Source: Halopseudomonas xiamenensis (GTDB taxonomy: Bacteria; Pseudomonadota; Gammaproteobacteria; Pseudomonadales; Pseudomonadaceae). Taken from it: DNA of 64,000 nt. The notes under the pieces were generated by a model. It was not told the origin of the DNA, made no database searches, and was given only the letters and a program-made list of their open reading frames with translations. Below, in pieces: positions 34,525 through 45,377 of this stretch. The translations under genes and the position numbers were made by a program. The DNA is taken from assembly GCF_014219065.1 (NCBI RefSeq), contig NZ_JACLGO010000007.1:1-64000 (forward strand), written 5' to 3'. The first letter of the stretch is position 1. Every line of letters starts with the position of its first letter.

Positions 34525-37500
34525 TCACCAGGTATCAACAAACGGCCGCATCCCCCGCTGCAGTGACTCCGGCGGCGCCGAGCTCAGCCCGCGCAGCAAC
34601 CAGTCACGGGTTTCCAACGGGTCGATCACCGCGTCGATCTCCAGGAAGCTGGCCATGCTCAGGCCCTTGCCCCGCGCATACAGCTCGCCCACCAGCTTGT
34701 CGAACAGCGCCTGCTGCTCCTGCGGGTCGTCCAGCGCCGCCAGTTCCTTGGCAAAGCCCAGGCGCACCGCCCCTTCCAGCCCCATGGCGCCGAACTCGCT
34801 GCTCGGCCAGCCGATGGTGAACATAGGTGCGTGGAAGCTGCCGGCGGCCATGGCCTGGGCGCCGAGGCCGTAGCCCTTGCGCAGCACCACGGTGAAGAAC
34901 GGGATGCTCAGGCTGGCGGCGGTGACGAACATGCGTGACACATGGCGCACCGTGGCCTGTTGCTCGGACTCGGGGCCGACCATGAAGCCGGGGGTATCGC
35001 ACAGTGACACCATCGGCAGGCCGTGGGCCTGGCACAGCTGCATGAAGCGCGCGGCCTTGTCGCCGGCCACGGCGTCGATGGCGCCGCCCAGGTGCATGGG
35101 GTTGTTGGCGATCAGGCCGAAGGGTTTGCCGCCGATGCGTACCAGTGCGGTGATCAGGCCGGGGGCGAACTGGCGCCGCAGCTCCAGTACCGAGCCGGTG
35201 TCGGCCAGGGTGTCGATGACCTCGCGGATGTCATACACCCGCAGGCGATTCTCCGGGATCAGGTGGCGCAGCAGGCGCTGGTCGGCACAATCGCCGCCGG
35301 GCAGGTCGCCCTGGAAGTAGGACAGGTACTGCTTGGCCACGCGGGTGGCTTCAGCCTCATCCTCCACCAGTACGTCGATTACCCCGTTGGGCCCCTGCAT
35401 GCTGGTCGGCCCGACTTCTTCCGGGGTATAGCGACCCAGCCCGCCACCCTCGATCATCGCCGGGCCGGCCATGCCGATGCTGGCATTGCGGGTAGCGATG
35501 ATCACATCGCAGCAGCCGAGCAGTGCGGCGTTGCCGGCAAAGCAGCGTCCCGAGACCACGCCGACCAGGGGTACCTGGCCGCTGAGTCGGGCCATGCGCA
35601 TGAAGGTGGTGCAGTCCAGTCCGGCGACGCCGACCTTGTCCACATCACCGGGACGGCCGCCACCGCCTTCGGTGAAGAACACCAGCGGCAGGCGCCATTG
35701 CTCGGCCAGCTCCAGCATGCGGTCGGTCTTCTTGTGGTTCATCACGCCCTGGGTGCCGGCGAATACCGTGTAGTCGTAGCTCATGGCCATGCAGCGTGCG
35801 GCTTCGGCGCCGAACAGACCGGCGTTGACCGTGCCGATGCCGGCAATCAGCCCGTCCGCCGGGCTCATTTTCAGCAGTTCCTCATGGCTGCGGCGGGTGC
35901 GCTGGGCAGCCAGGGCGAAGCCGCCATATTCCATGAAGCTGCCCTCATCCAGCAGCTCGGCCAGGTTTTCGCGGGCGGTACGCTGGCCGGTCTTGCGGCG
36001 CCGGGCGACGGCGTCCGGGCGCTGCGCATCGGTCAACTGGGCCTGGCGATCGAGTACCTCGCGCAGGTCGGCGCGGATATGCTCCAGGTCGATCTGCTCT
36101 TCACTGAGCTGCTCGGTGCCAGACTCACCGGTCGGCTCGATGAACAGCAGCGGGCTGCCTTCGAACAGGTTGTCACCGGGGCTGGCGGCCAGGGTGCGGA
36201 TAACGCCGCTGCAGTCGGCCTTGACCACGAATTCCATCTTCATGGCTTCCAGCACCGCGACCTGCTGGCCGGCGACCACATTGTCACCGGGTTGTACGTC
36301 GAGGCTGACCAGCACTCCCTGCACTGGGGTATTCAGCGGCTGGCTGCCGGCGGGTGCCAACTGCTGGGCCTGGGTGTGCTGCTGCGCAGTAGCGCTGCCC
36401 TGGGCATACAGGTGCGGATGCGCCTGGCCGCTGGCACCGGCCAGGTCAGCGGCATGGGTTTCGATGAAGCCGGTGGTGACGGCATTGGCCTGCACATCCG
36501 GGTGCTGCAGCAGGTTCTGCAGGAAATGCAGGTTGCTGGTCACGCCCTCCAGGCGGAACTCGCACAGCGCCCGGTAGGCGCGGCGCAGCACCGCCGGGTA
36601 ATCGGCATCGGCGTGCACGATCAGCTTGGCCAGCAGCGAGTCGAAGGCCGGGTTGGTGGTATAGCCGCTGTAGCCGTAGCCATCGACCCGCACGCCGTGT
36701 CCGCCGGGGGCCTCATAGGCGTTCAGGGTGCCGCCGCTGGGGCGGGCGCTGCCGTCGGCCTGCATGGCCTCCAGGTTGATGCGCAGTTGTACCGCAAAGC
36801 CCCTGGGCGCCGGAATACGAGCCTGCTCCAGCCCCAATTCATCGAGGCTGGCGCCGGCGGCCAGGCGAATCTGCAATTGCGCAAGGTCCAGCCCGATGAC
36901 CGCCTCGGTGACGGTGTGTTCGACCTGGATGCGCGGGTTGGCTTCCATGAACACGAATTCGCCGCTGTCGGCGTCGAGCAGAAACTCCACAGTGCACAGG
37001 CCGCGATAGCCGACCGCGCCGGTCAGGGTCAGTGCTGCCGCCAGCAGGCGCTCGCGCAATTGCGGATCGAGACCGGGGGCGGGCGCCACTTCGAGCAATT
37101 TCTGATGCCTGCGCTGCAGGGTGCAGTCGCGCTCCCACAGGTGGCTGACGTTGTCTCCGTCGCCGATGACCTGTACCTCGATATGCCGGGCGCGGCGGAT
37201 CAATCGTTCGATATACAGGTCGCCATTGCCGAACGCGGCCTGGGCCTCGGAGCTGCAGCGGGCGAAGGCCTGTTCCAGTTCCTCCGGCCCCTGCACCACG
37301 CGCATGCCACGCCCACCGCCGCCGGCCAGCGCCTTGAGCATGACCGGCGTGCCTGCAGGCAGCCCGGCCATGAACTCGCGGGCCTGCTGCAGGCTGGTCG
37401 GCTGATTGGTGCCCTGCACCAGCGGTACATGGTGCTGCATGGCCAGTCGCCGGGCGCTGGCCTTGTCGCCGAACAATGCCAGTACCCTGGCATCCGGGCC

Positions 37501-37809
37501 GATGAAGGTGATGCCCTCGGCGGCGCATTGGCGGGCGAACTCGGCGTTCTCGCTGAGGAACCCGTAACCCGGGTGGATGGCGTCGCAGCCGTGCTCCCGG
37601 GCAATGCCGATCAGTTGCGCCGCATCCAGATAGGCTGGCGCGCCACGCCCGCGCAGGGCGACCGCGGCATCGGCCTTGCGCCGGTGCAGTGACTCGGCGT
37701 CATCCTCGGAATACACCGCCAGGCTGGGGATATCCAGCTCTGCGGCGGCCCGGGCCAGGCGGATGGCGATTTCGCCGCGGTTGGCGATCAGCAGTCGTTT
37801 GAAGGGCAT
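34525..37809 (-). CDS. Fused biotin-dependent acyl-CoA carboxylase
   Basis: A 1094-residue single-chain carboxylase. Residues 1-450 form biotin carboxylase (opening LLIANRGEIAIR, ATP-grasp GGGGRGMRVV, catalytic FMEANPRIQVEHTVTE). About 490-565 is the biotin carrier with AMKME (biotinyl Lys524), and about 575-1094 is the carboxyltransferase (GGGGRPGDVDK, GRCFAGNAAL). It carboxylates an acyl-CoA; the substrate cannot be read from sequence. All functions on one chain is the arrangement of some long-chain or broad-specificity acyl-CoA carboxylases. The start at ATG 37809 overlaps the stop of the ligase gene by one base (TGATG). Confidence 0.88.
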   Translation of the reverse strand: MPFKRLLIANRGEIAIRLARAAAELDIPSLAVYSEDDAESLHRRKADAAVALRGRGAPAYLDAAQLIGIAREHGCDAIHPGYGFLSENAEFARQCAAEGITFIGPDARVLALFGDKASARRLAMQHHVPLVQGTNQPTSLQQAREFMAGLPAGTPVMLKALAGGGGRGMRVVQGPEELEQAFARCSSEAQAAFGNGDLYIERLIRRARHIEVQVIGDGDNVSHLWERDCTLQRRHQKLLEVAPAPGLDPQLRERLLAAALTLTGAVGYRGLCTVEFLLDADSGEFVFMEANPRIQVEHTVTEAVIGLDLAQLQIRLAAGASLDELGLEQARIPAPRGFAVQLRINLEAMQADGSARPSGGTLNAYEAPGGHGVRVDGYGYSGYTTNPAFDSLLAKLIVHADADYPAVLRRAYRALCEFRLEGVTSNLHFLQNLLQHPDVQANAVTTGFIETHAADLAGASGQAHPHLYAQGSATAQQHTQAQQLAPAGSQPLNTPVQGVLVSLDVQPGDNVVAGQQVAVLEAMKMEFVVKADCSGVIRTLAASPGDNLFEGSPLLFIEPTGESGTEQLSEEQIDLEHIRADLREVLDRQAQLTDAQRPDAVARRRKTGQRTARENLAELLDEGSFMEYGGFALAAQRTRRSHEELLKMSPADGLIAGIGTVNAGLFGAEAARCMAMSYDYTVFAGTQGVMNHKKTDRMLELAEQWRLPLVFFTEGGGGRPGDVDKVGVAGLDCTTFMRMARLSGQVPLVGVVSGRCFAGNAALLGCCDVIIATRNASIGMAGPAMIEGGGLGRYTPEEVGPTSMQGPNGVIDVLVEDEAEATRVAKQYLSYFQGDLPGGDCADQRLLRHLIPENRLRVYDIREVIDTLADTGSVLELRRQFAPGLITALVRIGGKPFGLIANNPMHLGGAIDAVAGDKAARFMQLCQAHGLPMVSLCDTPGFMVGPESEQQATVRHVSRMFVTAASLSIPFFTVVLRKGYGLGAQAMAAGSFHAPMFTIGWPSSEFGAMGLEGAVRLGFAKELAALDDPQEQQALFDKLVGELYARGKGLSMASFLEIDAVIDPLETRDWLLRGLSSAPPESLQRGMRPFVDTW

Positions 37810-39500
37810 CAGATCCATTCCTTGAGTTCGTTCTTCTTCACCTTGCCGGTGGCGGTCATCGGCAGTGACTCGACCAGCCGTACCTCCGGCACCTTGTATA
37901 CGGCCATGGACTGGCGGCACCAGTCGGTCAGGCTGTCGGCCGTCAGCTCGCTGCCGGGCTTGGCGATGACGAAGGCCACCGGCTGCTCACCGCGCCGCTC
38001 GTCCGGTCGACCGATCACCGCCGATGCGAGGAGGTCAGGATGCTGGCCGAGCATGGCTTCCAGCTCCGCAGGGAACACGCTCATGCCATTGACCTTGAGC
38101 ATTTCCTTGCGCCGCCCGAGGTAGCGGATGAAGCCCTGCTCGGTAATCACGCCGCTGTCGCCGGTGTGCAGCCAGCCATCGCGCAGGGCCTCGGCACTGG
38201 CCTCGGGTTTGTTCCAGTAGCCCTTGAGCAGGGATGGCGAGCGCACGCACAGCTCGCCCTCGCTGCCCAGCGGCAGCAGCTCGCCGGTATCGAAATCGCA
38301 GACCTTGAACTCGGTGCCGGGCACCGGCAGGCCGACGAAGGTGGGTGCCGACTTGAGGTCGAAATCATCCTCCTGCAGCCCGGCGGTGAAGGTGTCGCAG
38401 GTGTGGGTCTCGGTCATGCCGAAGCTGGTCTCGAACAGCGTGCAACCGGTCAGCTCGCGCCAGCGGCGGCGGTATTCCGGGGTCAGCTTCTTGATGAAGG
38501 ACACGCAACTGGTGACCTCCAGCGAGCTGAGGTCGAAGCTATCGCGTTGCGGGTGATCGAGGATCTCGGCGGCGCTGTCGACCAGCAGGCCGCAGTGCTG
38601 GACCCGGTAATGCTGCACCGCACCCATGAACGCCAGGGCATCCCAGCGGGCCAGCAGTACCAGGGTGGTGCCGCTGAACACCGGGAACAGCAGCCCGGCA
38701 TTCTCCCCGGCGATCCAGAATTCGGGCATGAAGTTCAGGCTGATGCGGTTGCTGTCCAGCCCCAGGGCGGCCGGTACGAAACTGGCGCAGGTATAGAGCA
38801 TGTCGCCGTGGGTGTGGATGCAGCCCTTGGGCAGGCCGGTGGTACCGCCGGTGTAGTTGAGCGCGGCGATGGCATCCAGTGCCGGTTCCGGCAGAGTTGC
38901 CCGGGGCTCGGTCACCGCCAGGGCCGGCAGCAGGTCGATGCTGTCGCTGACCGGCAATTTGGGTGCCCGCAGCAGGTCCGGCACGGCGAACGGTGGCTCG
39001 GCAGGGCAGAGTTCGGACAGGCTGGTGCTGATCAGCACCCGCAGTTGGCTCTGGCCGGCGATCTCGCGTACCACCGGCAGCAGTTGGTCGAAGCAGACCA
39101 TGACGCTGGCGCCGCAGTCGTTGAGCTGATAGGCCAGCTCCATGGGCATGGCCATCGGGCTGACCGGGGCATGTACAGCGCCGGCCTTGAGAATGCCATA
39201 GAAGACGATATGCAGTTGCGGACAATTGGGCATGAACACCGCGACCCGGTCGCCGGTTTGCACGCCCTGGTCCAGCAGCAGCGCGGCGCAGCGGTCACTC
39301 AGCTCATCCAGCTCGGCGTAGCTCAGGTCGTGGCCGTAATAGCGCACTGCCGGTTTGTCCGGTGATACCTGCGCCCAGTGCTGCAGATAACTGGTCAGTG
39401 GGCGCTGGCCCAGCGGATACTGCGGTTCGCTGGCATGGCCGGTAGGCCAGGCCTGACGCTGTAACTCGCGGAGCTGCTCGAGATAGTCACGCTCGTACAT
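37809..39500 (-). CDS. AMP-forming acyl-CoA synthetase (ligase)
   Basis: A 563-residue member of the ANL superfamily that activates a carboxylic acid through an acyl-adenylate to its CoA ester. The phosphate-binding loop LNYTGGTTGLPKG, the motif SFGMTETH, and a C-terminal PMTATGKVKKNEL with the catalytic lysine are present. The start at ATG 39500 was chosen because the 60 residues above it do not fit the family; AGGTG lies upstream. Coupled by TGATG to the carboxylase, it probably provides that enzyme's acyl-CoA substrate (inference). The specific acid is unknown. Confidence 0.87.
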   Translation of the reverse strand: MYERDYLEQLRELQRQAWPTGHASEPQYPLGQRPLTSYLQHWAQVSPDKPAVRYYGHDLSYAELDELSDRCAALLLDQGVQTGDRVAVFMPNCPQLHIVFYGILKAGAVHAPVSPMAMPMELAYQLNDCGASVMVCFDQLLPVVREIAGQSQLRVLISTSLSELCPAEPPFAVPDLLRAPKLPVSDSIDLLPALAVTEPRATLPEPALDAIAALNYTGGTTGLPKGCIHTHGDMLYTCASFVPAALGLDSNRISLNFMPEFWIAGENAGLLFPVFSGTTLVLLARWDALAFMGAVQHYRVQHCGLLVDSAAEILDHPQRDSFDLSSLEVTSCVSFIKKLTPEYRRRWRELTGCTLFETSFGMTETHTCDTFTAGLQEDDFDLKSAPTFVGLPVPGTEFKVCDFDTGELLPLGSEGELCVRSPSLLKGYWNKPEASAEALRDGWLHTGDSGVITEQGFIRYLGRRKEMLKVNGMSVFPAELEAMLGQHPDLLASAVIGRPDERRGEQPVAFVIAKPGSELTADSLTDWCRQSMAVYKVPEVRLVESLPMTATGKVKKNELKEWI

Positions 39501-39658
39501 GATTGGCACCTGCATTGTTATTGTCGGTAGCAGGGTCAGGGTAGAGCGGTTCGCCAGGAAAAGCAGCAAGCTTGCCGCGGCGAATGGCTGGGCAGTACCG
39601 GTGCTTATGGGGGCGGTTACTTTGGAGGCGCGTGTTGTTCGCTTCGGGGTCGAAGTTA

Positions 39659-39771
39659 CCTTTGCACCGGGAGCGGTCAACCTGCGACACGCCGTGAACC
39701 CATCCCTGGGGGCTCGTTGATGCCATCCCTGGCATCAAACGGTCGCAGGTTGACCGCTCCCGGCGCAAAGG
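39659..39771 (-). repeat. Structured repeat, copy B (53-nt core in 30-bp inverted arms)
   Basis: The core at 39689-39741 is the exact reverse complement of the core at 57311-57363. It is framed by arms at 39659-39688 and 39742-39771 that pair over 30 bp with one mismatch. The arm sequence (CCGGGAGCGGTCAACCTGCG in part) is unrelated to the arms of the other copies, except for the CGAC/GTCG joint with the core. The upstream part of this gap (39501-39658) holds nothing I recognise. Confidence 0.85.
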
Positions 39772-39825
39772 TGCAAGCATTGGTGATGCTGAGGGTTTAA
39801 AACCATCAGCAGTATGGAGCGCCCC

Positions 39826-39940
39826 GGAGCAGGTTGGCCGGCAGGGTTGGGCCGACCGTCTGCCGCCAGGGATGGCGGCAGCGAGCCTACAGGGACGTAT
39901 TTACGGCGTGTCGGCACGGCCCTGCCGGCCAACCTGCTCC
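39826..39940 (+). repeat. Structured repeat, copy C (diverged core in 31-bp inverted arms)
   Basis: The core at 39857-39909 has the same 53-nt length and layout as the other two, but both internal hairpins carry paired, compensating changes (TGATGCC/GGCATCA becomes TGCCGCC/GGCGGCA; CCC/GGG becomes TAC/GTA). The arms at 39826-39856 and 39910-39940 pair over 31 bp with one mismatch and two wobbles, and differ in sequence from the other copies. It faces copy B across 54 bp. Confidence 0.8.
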
Positions 39941-39978
39941 TTGCAGACTCTGACAACAGCCAAAAAACGCGATAGCCG

Positions 39979-42378
39979 CTAGAACAACTCCAGCGGTGTC
40001 AACGCATCATCGCTGCTGTAGCCACCGGACTCCAACTCGCTGTAGGGCGGCGGCATATCTTCTTCCTTGAATATTTCCAGGAAGGCGCCGGGTGTACCTG
40101 GTCGGGCGCTGCGTCCGGTCTGGGGATCGATGCGGGTGGTTACCAGTCCTTCGGGCTGCGGCTGGCTGTGATCGGGGTGGCCTTCCAGCGCGGCGGCCAT
40201 GAATTGGGTCCAGATCGGCAGCGCCGTGGTGCTGCCATACTCACGCCGTCCCAGTGGCGCCGGCTGGTCGAAGCCGACCCACACGGTGGTGACGTAATCG
40301 CCATTGTAGCCGGCGAACCAGCCATCCTTCTGGTCGTTGGTGGTGCCGGTCTTGCCGGCCAGGTCCTTGCGCCCGAGTTCGCGGGCGCGCGATGCGGTGC
40401 CGCGGGTGATGACATCCTGCAGCATGCTGTTCAATTGATAGGTGGTGCGCGGATCTATGATCTGTTCGGCGGTTTCGACCTGAGGCGTGGGCTGGCCGGG
40501 CTTCAGGCCGGCGTAGGCGTCGATACGCTGCTGCTGGTCGGCCAGGGCCTCGGGGGTGACTGCCGGGCGGTTGAAGTCGATCACCTGGTGTTCGCTGTTT
40601 TCGATACGCTCGATCAGCCAGGGCTTGACCGCATGCCCGCCATTGGCAATGACCGCATAGGCGGTGGCCATCTGCAGTGGTGTCAGCTCCGGGGTACCCA
40701 GCGAGGCGGACAGGTGGCGTGGCAGGTCACTGCGACTGAAACCGAACCGCTCGATGTAGGTCAGGGCCTCATCCACACCGATATCCATCATCAGGCGAAT
40801 CGAGACCAGGTTGCGCGAACGGTACAGCGCTTCGCGCAGGCGAATCGGGCCGAGGAAGTCGCCACCGGAGTTGCGTGGACGCCAGTCCTCGCTCTGATGG
40901 CCATCATTGAACACCAGCGGGGCGTCGTTGGTCAGGCTGGCCGGGGTATAGCCGTGATCCAGTGCGGCGCTGTAGAGGAACGGCTTGAATGCCGAGCCGG
41001 GCTGGCGACGGGCCTGGGTGACGCGGTTGTAGTTGCTCTGGACGAAGGAGAAGCCGCCGGTCAGCGCCTGGATGCTGCCATCCTGGGGCGACAGGCTGAC
41101 CAGCGCGCTCTGCGCCTGGGGCAACTGCGACAGTTTATAGGTGCCCGGCTGCTCCAGCGGCTGGACGCGGATGATGTCGCCACGCTGCAGTACGTCCGCC
41201 GGCCTGCGCGGGTTCGGGCCCATGCTGTTGGCGCTCAGGTAGGGACGTGCCCAGCGCATGGCCTCCCAGGCAATGCTGCCGCTGTCACCATTGCGTAGCA
41301 GGATGCTGACGCCGTCGGCGTCCACCTGGCTGACAATCGCCGGGCGCAGTCCGCCCATGCTGCGGTAGCTGCCAAGCAGTTCGGCCAGCCGCGCGGGGTC
41401 GGCATCGGCATGCCGCGCCTCGGGGCCGCGGTAGCCGTGGCGCTGGTCGTATGCCATCAGGCCGTCGCGCAGAGCCTGGTTAGCCAGTGCCTGCAGGCGA
41501 CTGTCCACCGTGGTGTACACGTGGTACCCGTCGGTATAGGCGGCGGTGCCGAAGCGCTCGAGCATTTCCAGGCGCGCCATCTCGGCCACGTAGGGTGCTT
41601 CCAGTTCGGGGTTGGCGCCATGGTTGCGGGCGGTCACCGGACTGGCGACGGCCTCGTCGTAGGCGGCCTGGTCGATGCTGCCCAGGTACAGCATGCGCTG
41701 CAGGATCCAGTCCCGGCGGATGCGCGCACGCTCGGGGTTGGCGACCGGGTTATAGGCGGACGGGGCCTTGGGCAGGCCGGCGATCATCGCCAGCTCGGCC
41801 AGCGGCAGTTCGGCGATCGGCTTGCCATAGTACACGTGCGCCGCGGCCTCGATGCCATAGGCGCGGTTGCCGAGGTAGATCTTGTTGACATACAGCTCGA
41901 AGATTTCCCGCTTGCTGAGGTTGCGCTCGATCTGCAGCGCCAGCAGGATTTCGTTGAGCTTGCGCGAGAACACCCGGTCGCTGGTCAGGAAGTAGTTTTT
42001 TGCCACCTGCATGGTGATGGTGCTGCCGCCGGTCTGGATCTGCCCGGTACTGAGCAGCTCGCTGGTGGCGCGCAACAGGCTCTTGGGGTCCACGCCGTGA
42101 TGATGCAGGAAGTTGTCATCCTCAGCCGCGAGAATGGCATCGATGAAGCCCTGCGGGATCTGTTCGAAAGCGATCGGCAGGCGCCGCATTTCGCCGAACT
42201 CGGCGATCAGCTTGTGATCTTTGCTGTAAACGCGCAAAGGAGTTTGCAATTTGACATCACGCAGTGTATCTACATCGGGTAGCGCCGGGCTGAGATACAG
42301 GGCTACGCCACTGAGGATGAGCAGCGGACCACTTGCTGCGGCGACCAGCAACCAGAACAGAACGATTAGAAAACGCAT
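39979..42378 (-). CDS. ponA: Penicillin-binding protein 1A
   Basis: Bifunctional peptidoglycan synthase (799 residues). An N-terminal membrane anchor (FLIVLFWLLVAAASG) is followed by the glycosyltransferase domain (EDDNFLHHHGVD, GGSTITMQVAKN) and the transpeptidase domain, with the active-site serine in PGSAFKPF and KTGTTNDQKD as the KTG box. ATG 42378 is preferred to 42453 because the extra 25 residues lack membrane or family character. It is divergent from pilM; a perfect -10 TATAAT lies on its strand at 42457-42452. Confidence 0.94.
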   Translation of the reverse strand: MRFLIVLFWLLVAAASGPLLILSGVALYLSPALPDVDTLRDVKLQTPLRVYSKDHKLIAEFGEMRRLPIAFEQIPQGFIDAILAAEDDNFLHHHGVDPKSLLRATSELLSTGQIQTGGSTITMQVAKNYFLTSDRVFSRKLNEILLALQIERNLSKREIFELYVNKIYLGNRAYGIEAAAHVYYGKPIAELPLAELAMIAGLPKAPSAYNPVANPERARIRRDWILQRMLYLGSIDQAAYDEAVASPVTARNHGANPELEAPYVAEMARLEMLERFGTAAYTDGYHVYTTVDSRLQALANQALRDGLMAYDQRHGYRGPEARHADADPARLAELLGSYRSMGGLRPAIVSQVDADGVSILLRNGDSGSIAWEAMRWARPYLSANSMGPNPRRPADVLQRGDIIRVQPLEQPGTYKLSQLPQAQSALVSLSPQDGSIQALTGGFSFVQSNYNRVTQARRQPGSAFKPFLYSAALDHGYTPASLTNDAPLVFNDGHQSEDWRPRNSGGDFLGPIRLREALYRSRNLVSIRLMMDIGVDEALTYIERFGFSRSDLPRHLSASLGTPELTPLQMATAYAVIANGGHAVKPWLIERIENSEHQVIDFNRPAVTPEALADQQQRIDAYAGLKPGQPTPQVETAEQIIDPRTTYQLNSMLQDVITRGTASRARELGRKDLAGKTGTTNDQKDGWFAGYNGDYVTTVWVGFDQPAPLGRREYGSTTALPIWTQFMAAALEGHPDHSQPQPEGLVTTRIDPQTGRSARPGTPGAFLEIFKEEDMPPPYSELESGGYSSDDALTPLELF

Positions 42379-42451
42379 GAGGGATTGATCATTTCCCGGT
42401 TGAATAAAGCAGTTGATGGGAGATGGTGTTGAGAACGGGTTAACAGTCCGC

Positions 42452-42457
42452 ATTATA
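42452..42457 (-). promoter_or_regulatory. -10 element of ponA
   Basis: On the minus strand this reads TATAAT, a perfect -10 hexamer inside CGCTTATAATG. The corresponding -35 is weak. It would start transcription about 65-70 bp before the ponA ATG. Confidence 0.5.
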
Positions 42458-42482
42458 AGCGTATTTTTTTCCCTTTAGCCAT

Positions 42483-42511
42483 TTGCGCTGGAACAAGGAC
42501 TGTTATTTAAT
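42483..42511 (+). promoter_or_regulatory. Sigma-70 promoter of the pilMNOPQ operon
   Basis: TTGCGC (42483-42488) and TTTAAT (42506-42511) are spaced 17 bp. The predicted start near 42518 leaves a ~46-nt leader before the GTG of pilM, which contains a small inverted repeat ACCAC...GTGGT (42526-42541). Confidence 0.5.
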
Positions 42512-42536
42512 GTGGTCAAATATAAACCACCCGTAA

Positions 42537-43627
<1,091 letters not shown>

Positions 43628-43628
<1 letters not shown>

Positions 43629-44206
43629 TGGCTCGCATTAACCTGTTGCCCTGGCGCGAGCAGCTCAGGGAAGAGCGCAAGAAGCAGTTTCTCACCATCC
43701 TGGTACTGATCGTGCTGGCTGCCGGTCTGCTGGTCTTTCTCGGCGACCGCAACCTGAACGGCAAGATCGATCATCAGAATGCCCGTAATGAATTCCTGCG
43801 CAAGGAAATCCGCCTGCTGGATGGGCGCATCAAGGAAATCGAACAGTTGCAGGCGCAGCGCACGCAGCTGCTCGAGCGGATGAAGATCATCCAGGACCTG
43901 CAGGGCAACCGGCCGATCATCGTGCGGGTGTTCGACGAGCTGGCCCGCACCCTGCCCGACGGTGTGTATTTCACCTCGGTCGGCATGAAGGGGCCGGTGA
44001 TCGCCATCAAGGGCGGCGCCGAATCGAACAGCCGGGTATCCAACCTGATGCGCCAGATGGACGCTTCCGACTGGCTCACCACGCCGAACCTGACCGCCGT
44101 CAAGGCCGTTACCCAGGGAGCATTGGATCAGGCCAACGTATTCGAGATGTCGGTCCGCCAGACCGAGCCGGGTACGCCAGCCGCTGAGGGAGAACAGCAG
44201 CAATGA
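43628..44206 (+). CDS. pilN: Type IV pilus assembly protein PilN
   Basis: A 192-residue bitopic inner-membrane protein. The conserved N-terminal segment MARINLLPWREQLREERKKQ binds PilM, followed by one membrane span (residues 22-40), a coiled-coil and a periplasmic ferredoxin-like fold that pairs with PilO. It overlaps pilM by one base and pilO by four, as in other Pseudomonas. Confidence 0.94.
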
Positions 44207-44826
44207 GTTTTGCTCAATCCATGGAGAGTCTGAAGAAGGTCGATCTCAACGACCTCGACTTCAACAACATCGGTTCCTGGCCAGGGGCGCTCAAGGTCAT
44301 CGTCGGCATCCTGGTGTTCGCCGTCCTGCTGTTCCTGGGCTACCACTTCCATCTCAAGGATCTGCAGAGCCAGCTCGAGCGCACAGAAGGCCAGGAAGTG
44401 ACCCTGCGCAAGGAGTTTGCCGACAAGTCCTTCAAGGCCGCCAACCTGGAGGCCTACAAGGAGCAACTGGTCGAGATCGAAGATCGCTTCGGCACGCTGC
44501 TCAAGCAACTGCCCAGCGATACCGAGGTACCCGGTCTGCTCGAGGACATCACCCAGATGGGCCTGAACAGCGGCCTGGAGTTCGAGTCCATCACCCTGCA
44601 GCCGGAAGTGGCGCAGCAGTTCTACATCGAGTTGCCGATCCGCATCGTGGTGCAGGGCAACTATCACGACATCGCCACCTTCGTCAGCAGCGTGGCCAGC
44701 CTGCCGCGTATCGTGACCTTGCACGACTTCGATATCGTGCCGATCAGCGAGGGCAATCCCAACCTGCTGAAGATGAACATCCTGGCCAAGACCTACCGTT
44801 ATCATGATGCGGGAGGCCAGCAATGA
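44203..44826 (+). CDS. pilO: Type IV pilus assembly protein PilO
   Basis: A 207-residue partner of PilN with one N-terminal membrane span (GALKVIVGILVFAVLLFLGY), a coiled coil and a periplasmic domain. It links PilN to the lipoprotein PilP. Its start overlaps pilN and its stop overlaps pilP, both as ATGA. Confidence 0.94.
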   Translation: MSFAQSMESLKKVDLNDLDFNNIGSWPGALKVIVGILVFAVLLFLGYHFHLKDLQSQLERTEGQEVTLRKEFADKSFKAANLEAYKEQLVEIEDRFGTLLKQLPSDTEVPGLLEDITQMGLNSGLEFESITLQPEVAQQFYIELPIRIVVQGNYHDIATFVSSVASLPRIVTLHDFDIVPISEGNPNLLKMNILAKTYRYHDAGGQQ

Positions 44827-45356
44827 ACATGTACAGACCCGTTGCCGGTGGCCTGGTGATGCTGGCTGCACTGGTGCTGAGCGGTTGTGGCGGCAGTGAC
44901 TTCAGCGACCTGCAGGTATTCATGGAAGAAACCCGGGCACGCCCGGCGGGGAAGATCGAGCCATTGCCCCGGTTCAAGCCATACGAGGCTTTCACCTACA
45001 GCGCGACCTCCCTGCGCAGCCCCTTCCAGCCGCCGATTCGTATCGACCTGACGCAGCGGCAGAAAGGCTCGCAGGATATCCGGCCGGATGAGAACCGCGT
45101 CCGGCAGTTCCTCGAAGGCTTCAACATCGAAGGCTTCGATATGGTCGGTATCCTCAGCAACCAGCAGGGCATGCAGGCGCTCATCCGTGGCGCCGGCAGC
45201 GTGCATAGAGTCAAGATCGGCGACTACCTGGGCCGCAATCACGGCCGGATCACCAGCATCGAGGAAGGCCGTATCGATGTGGTCGAGATAGTCCCGGACG
45301 GTGAAGGTGGTTGGTTGGAGCGACCGCGTACCCTCAGCTTGCCTGAGCGCGGATAA
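44823..45356 (+). CDS. pilP: Type IV pilus lipoprotein PilP
   Basis: A 177-residue lipoprotein with a type II signal peptide and lipobox LSGC (Cys22). It bridges the PilNO heterodimer to the secretin PilQ through its C-terminal beta-domain (HRVKIGDYLGRNHGRI region). It starts within the pilO stop codon and is followed by pilQ after 21 bp. Confidence 0.94.
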   Translation: MNMYRPVAGGLVMLAALVLSGCGGSDFSDLQVFMEETRARPAGKIEPLPRFKPYEAFTYSATSLRSPFQPPIRIDLTQRQKGSQDIRPDENRVRQFLEGFNIEGFDMVGILSNQQGMQALIRGAGSVHRVKIGDYLGRNHGRITSIEEGRIDVVEIVPDGEGGWLERPRTLSLPERG

Positions 45357-45377
45357 GGTCAACCAGGGAGAGATAAC

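Noticed and set aside
35023-37692. 889-residue open frame on the plus strand
   Set aside because: Shadow of the fused carboxylase on the other strand, whose domains and catalytic motifs are clear.
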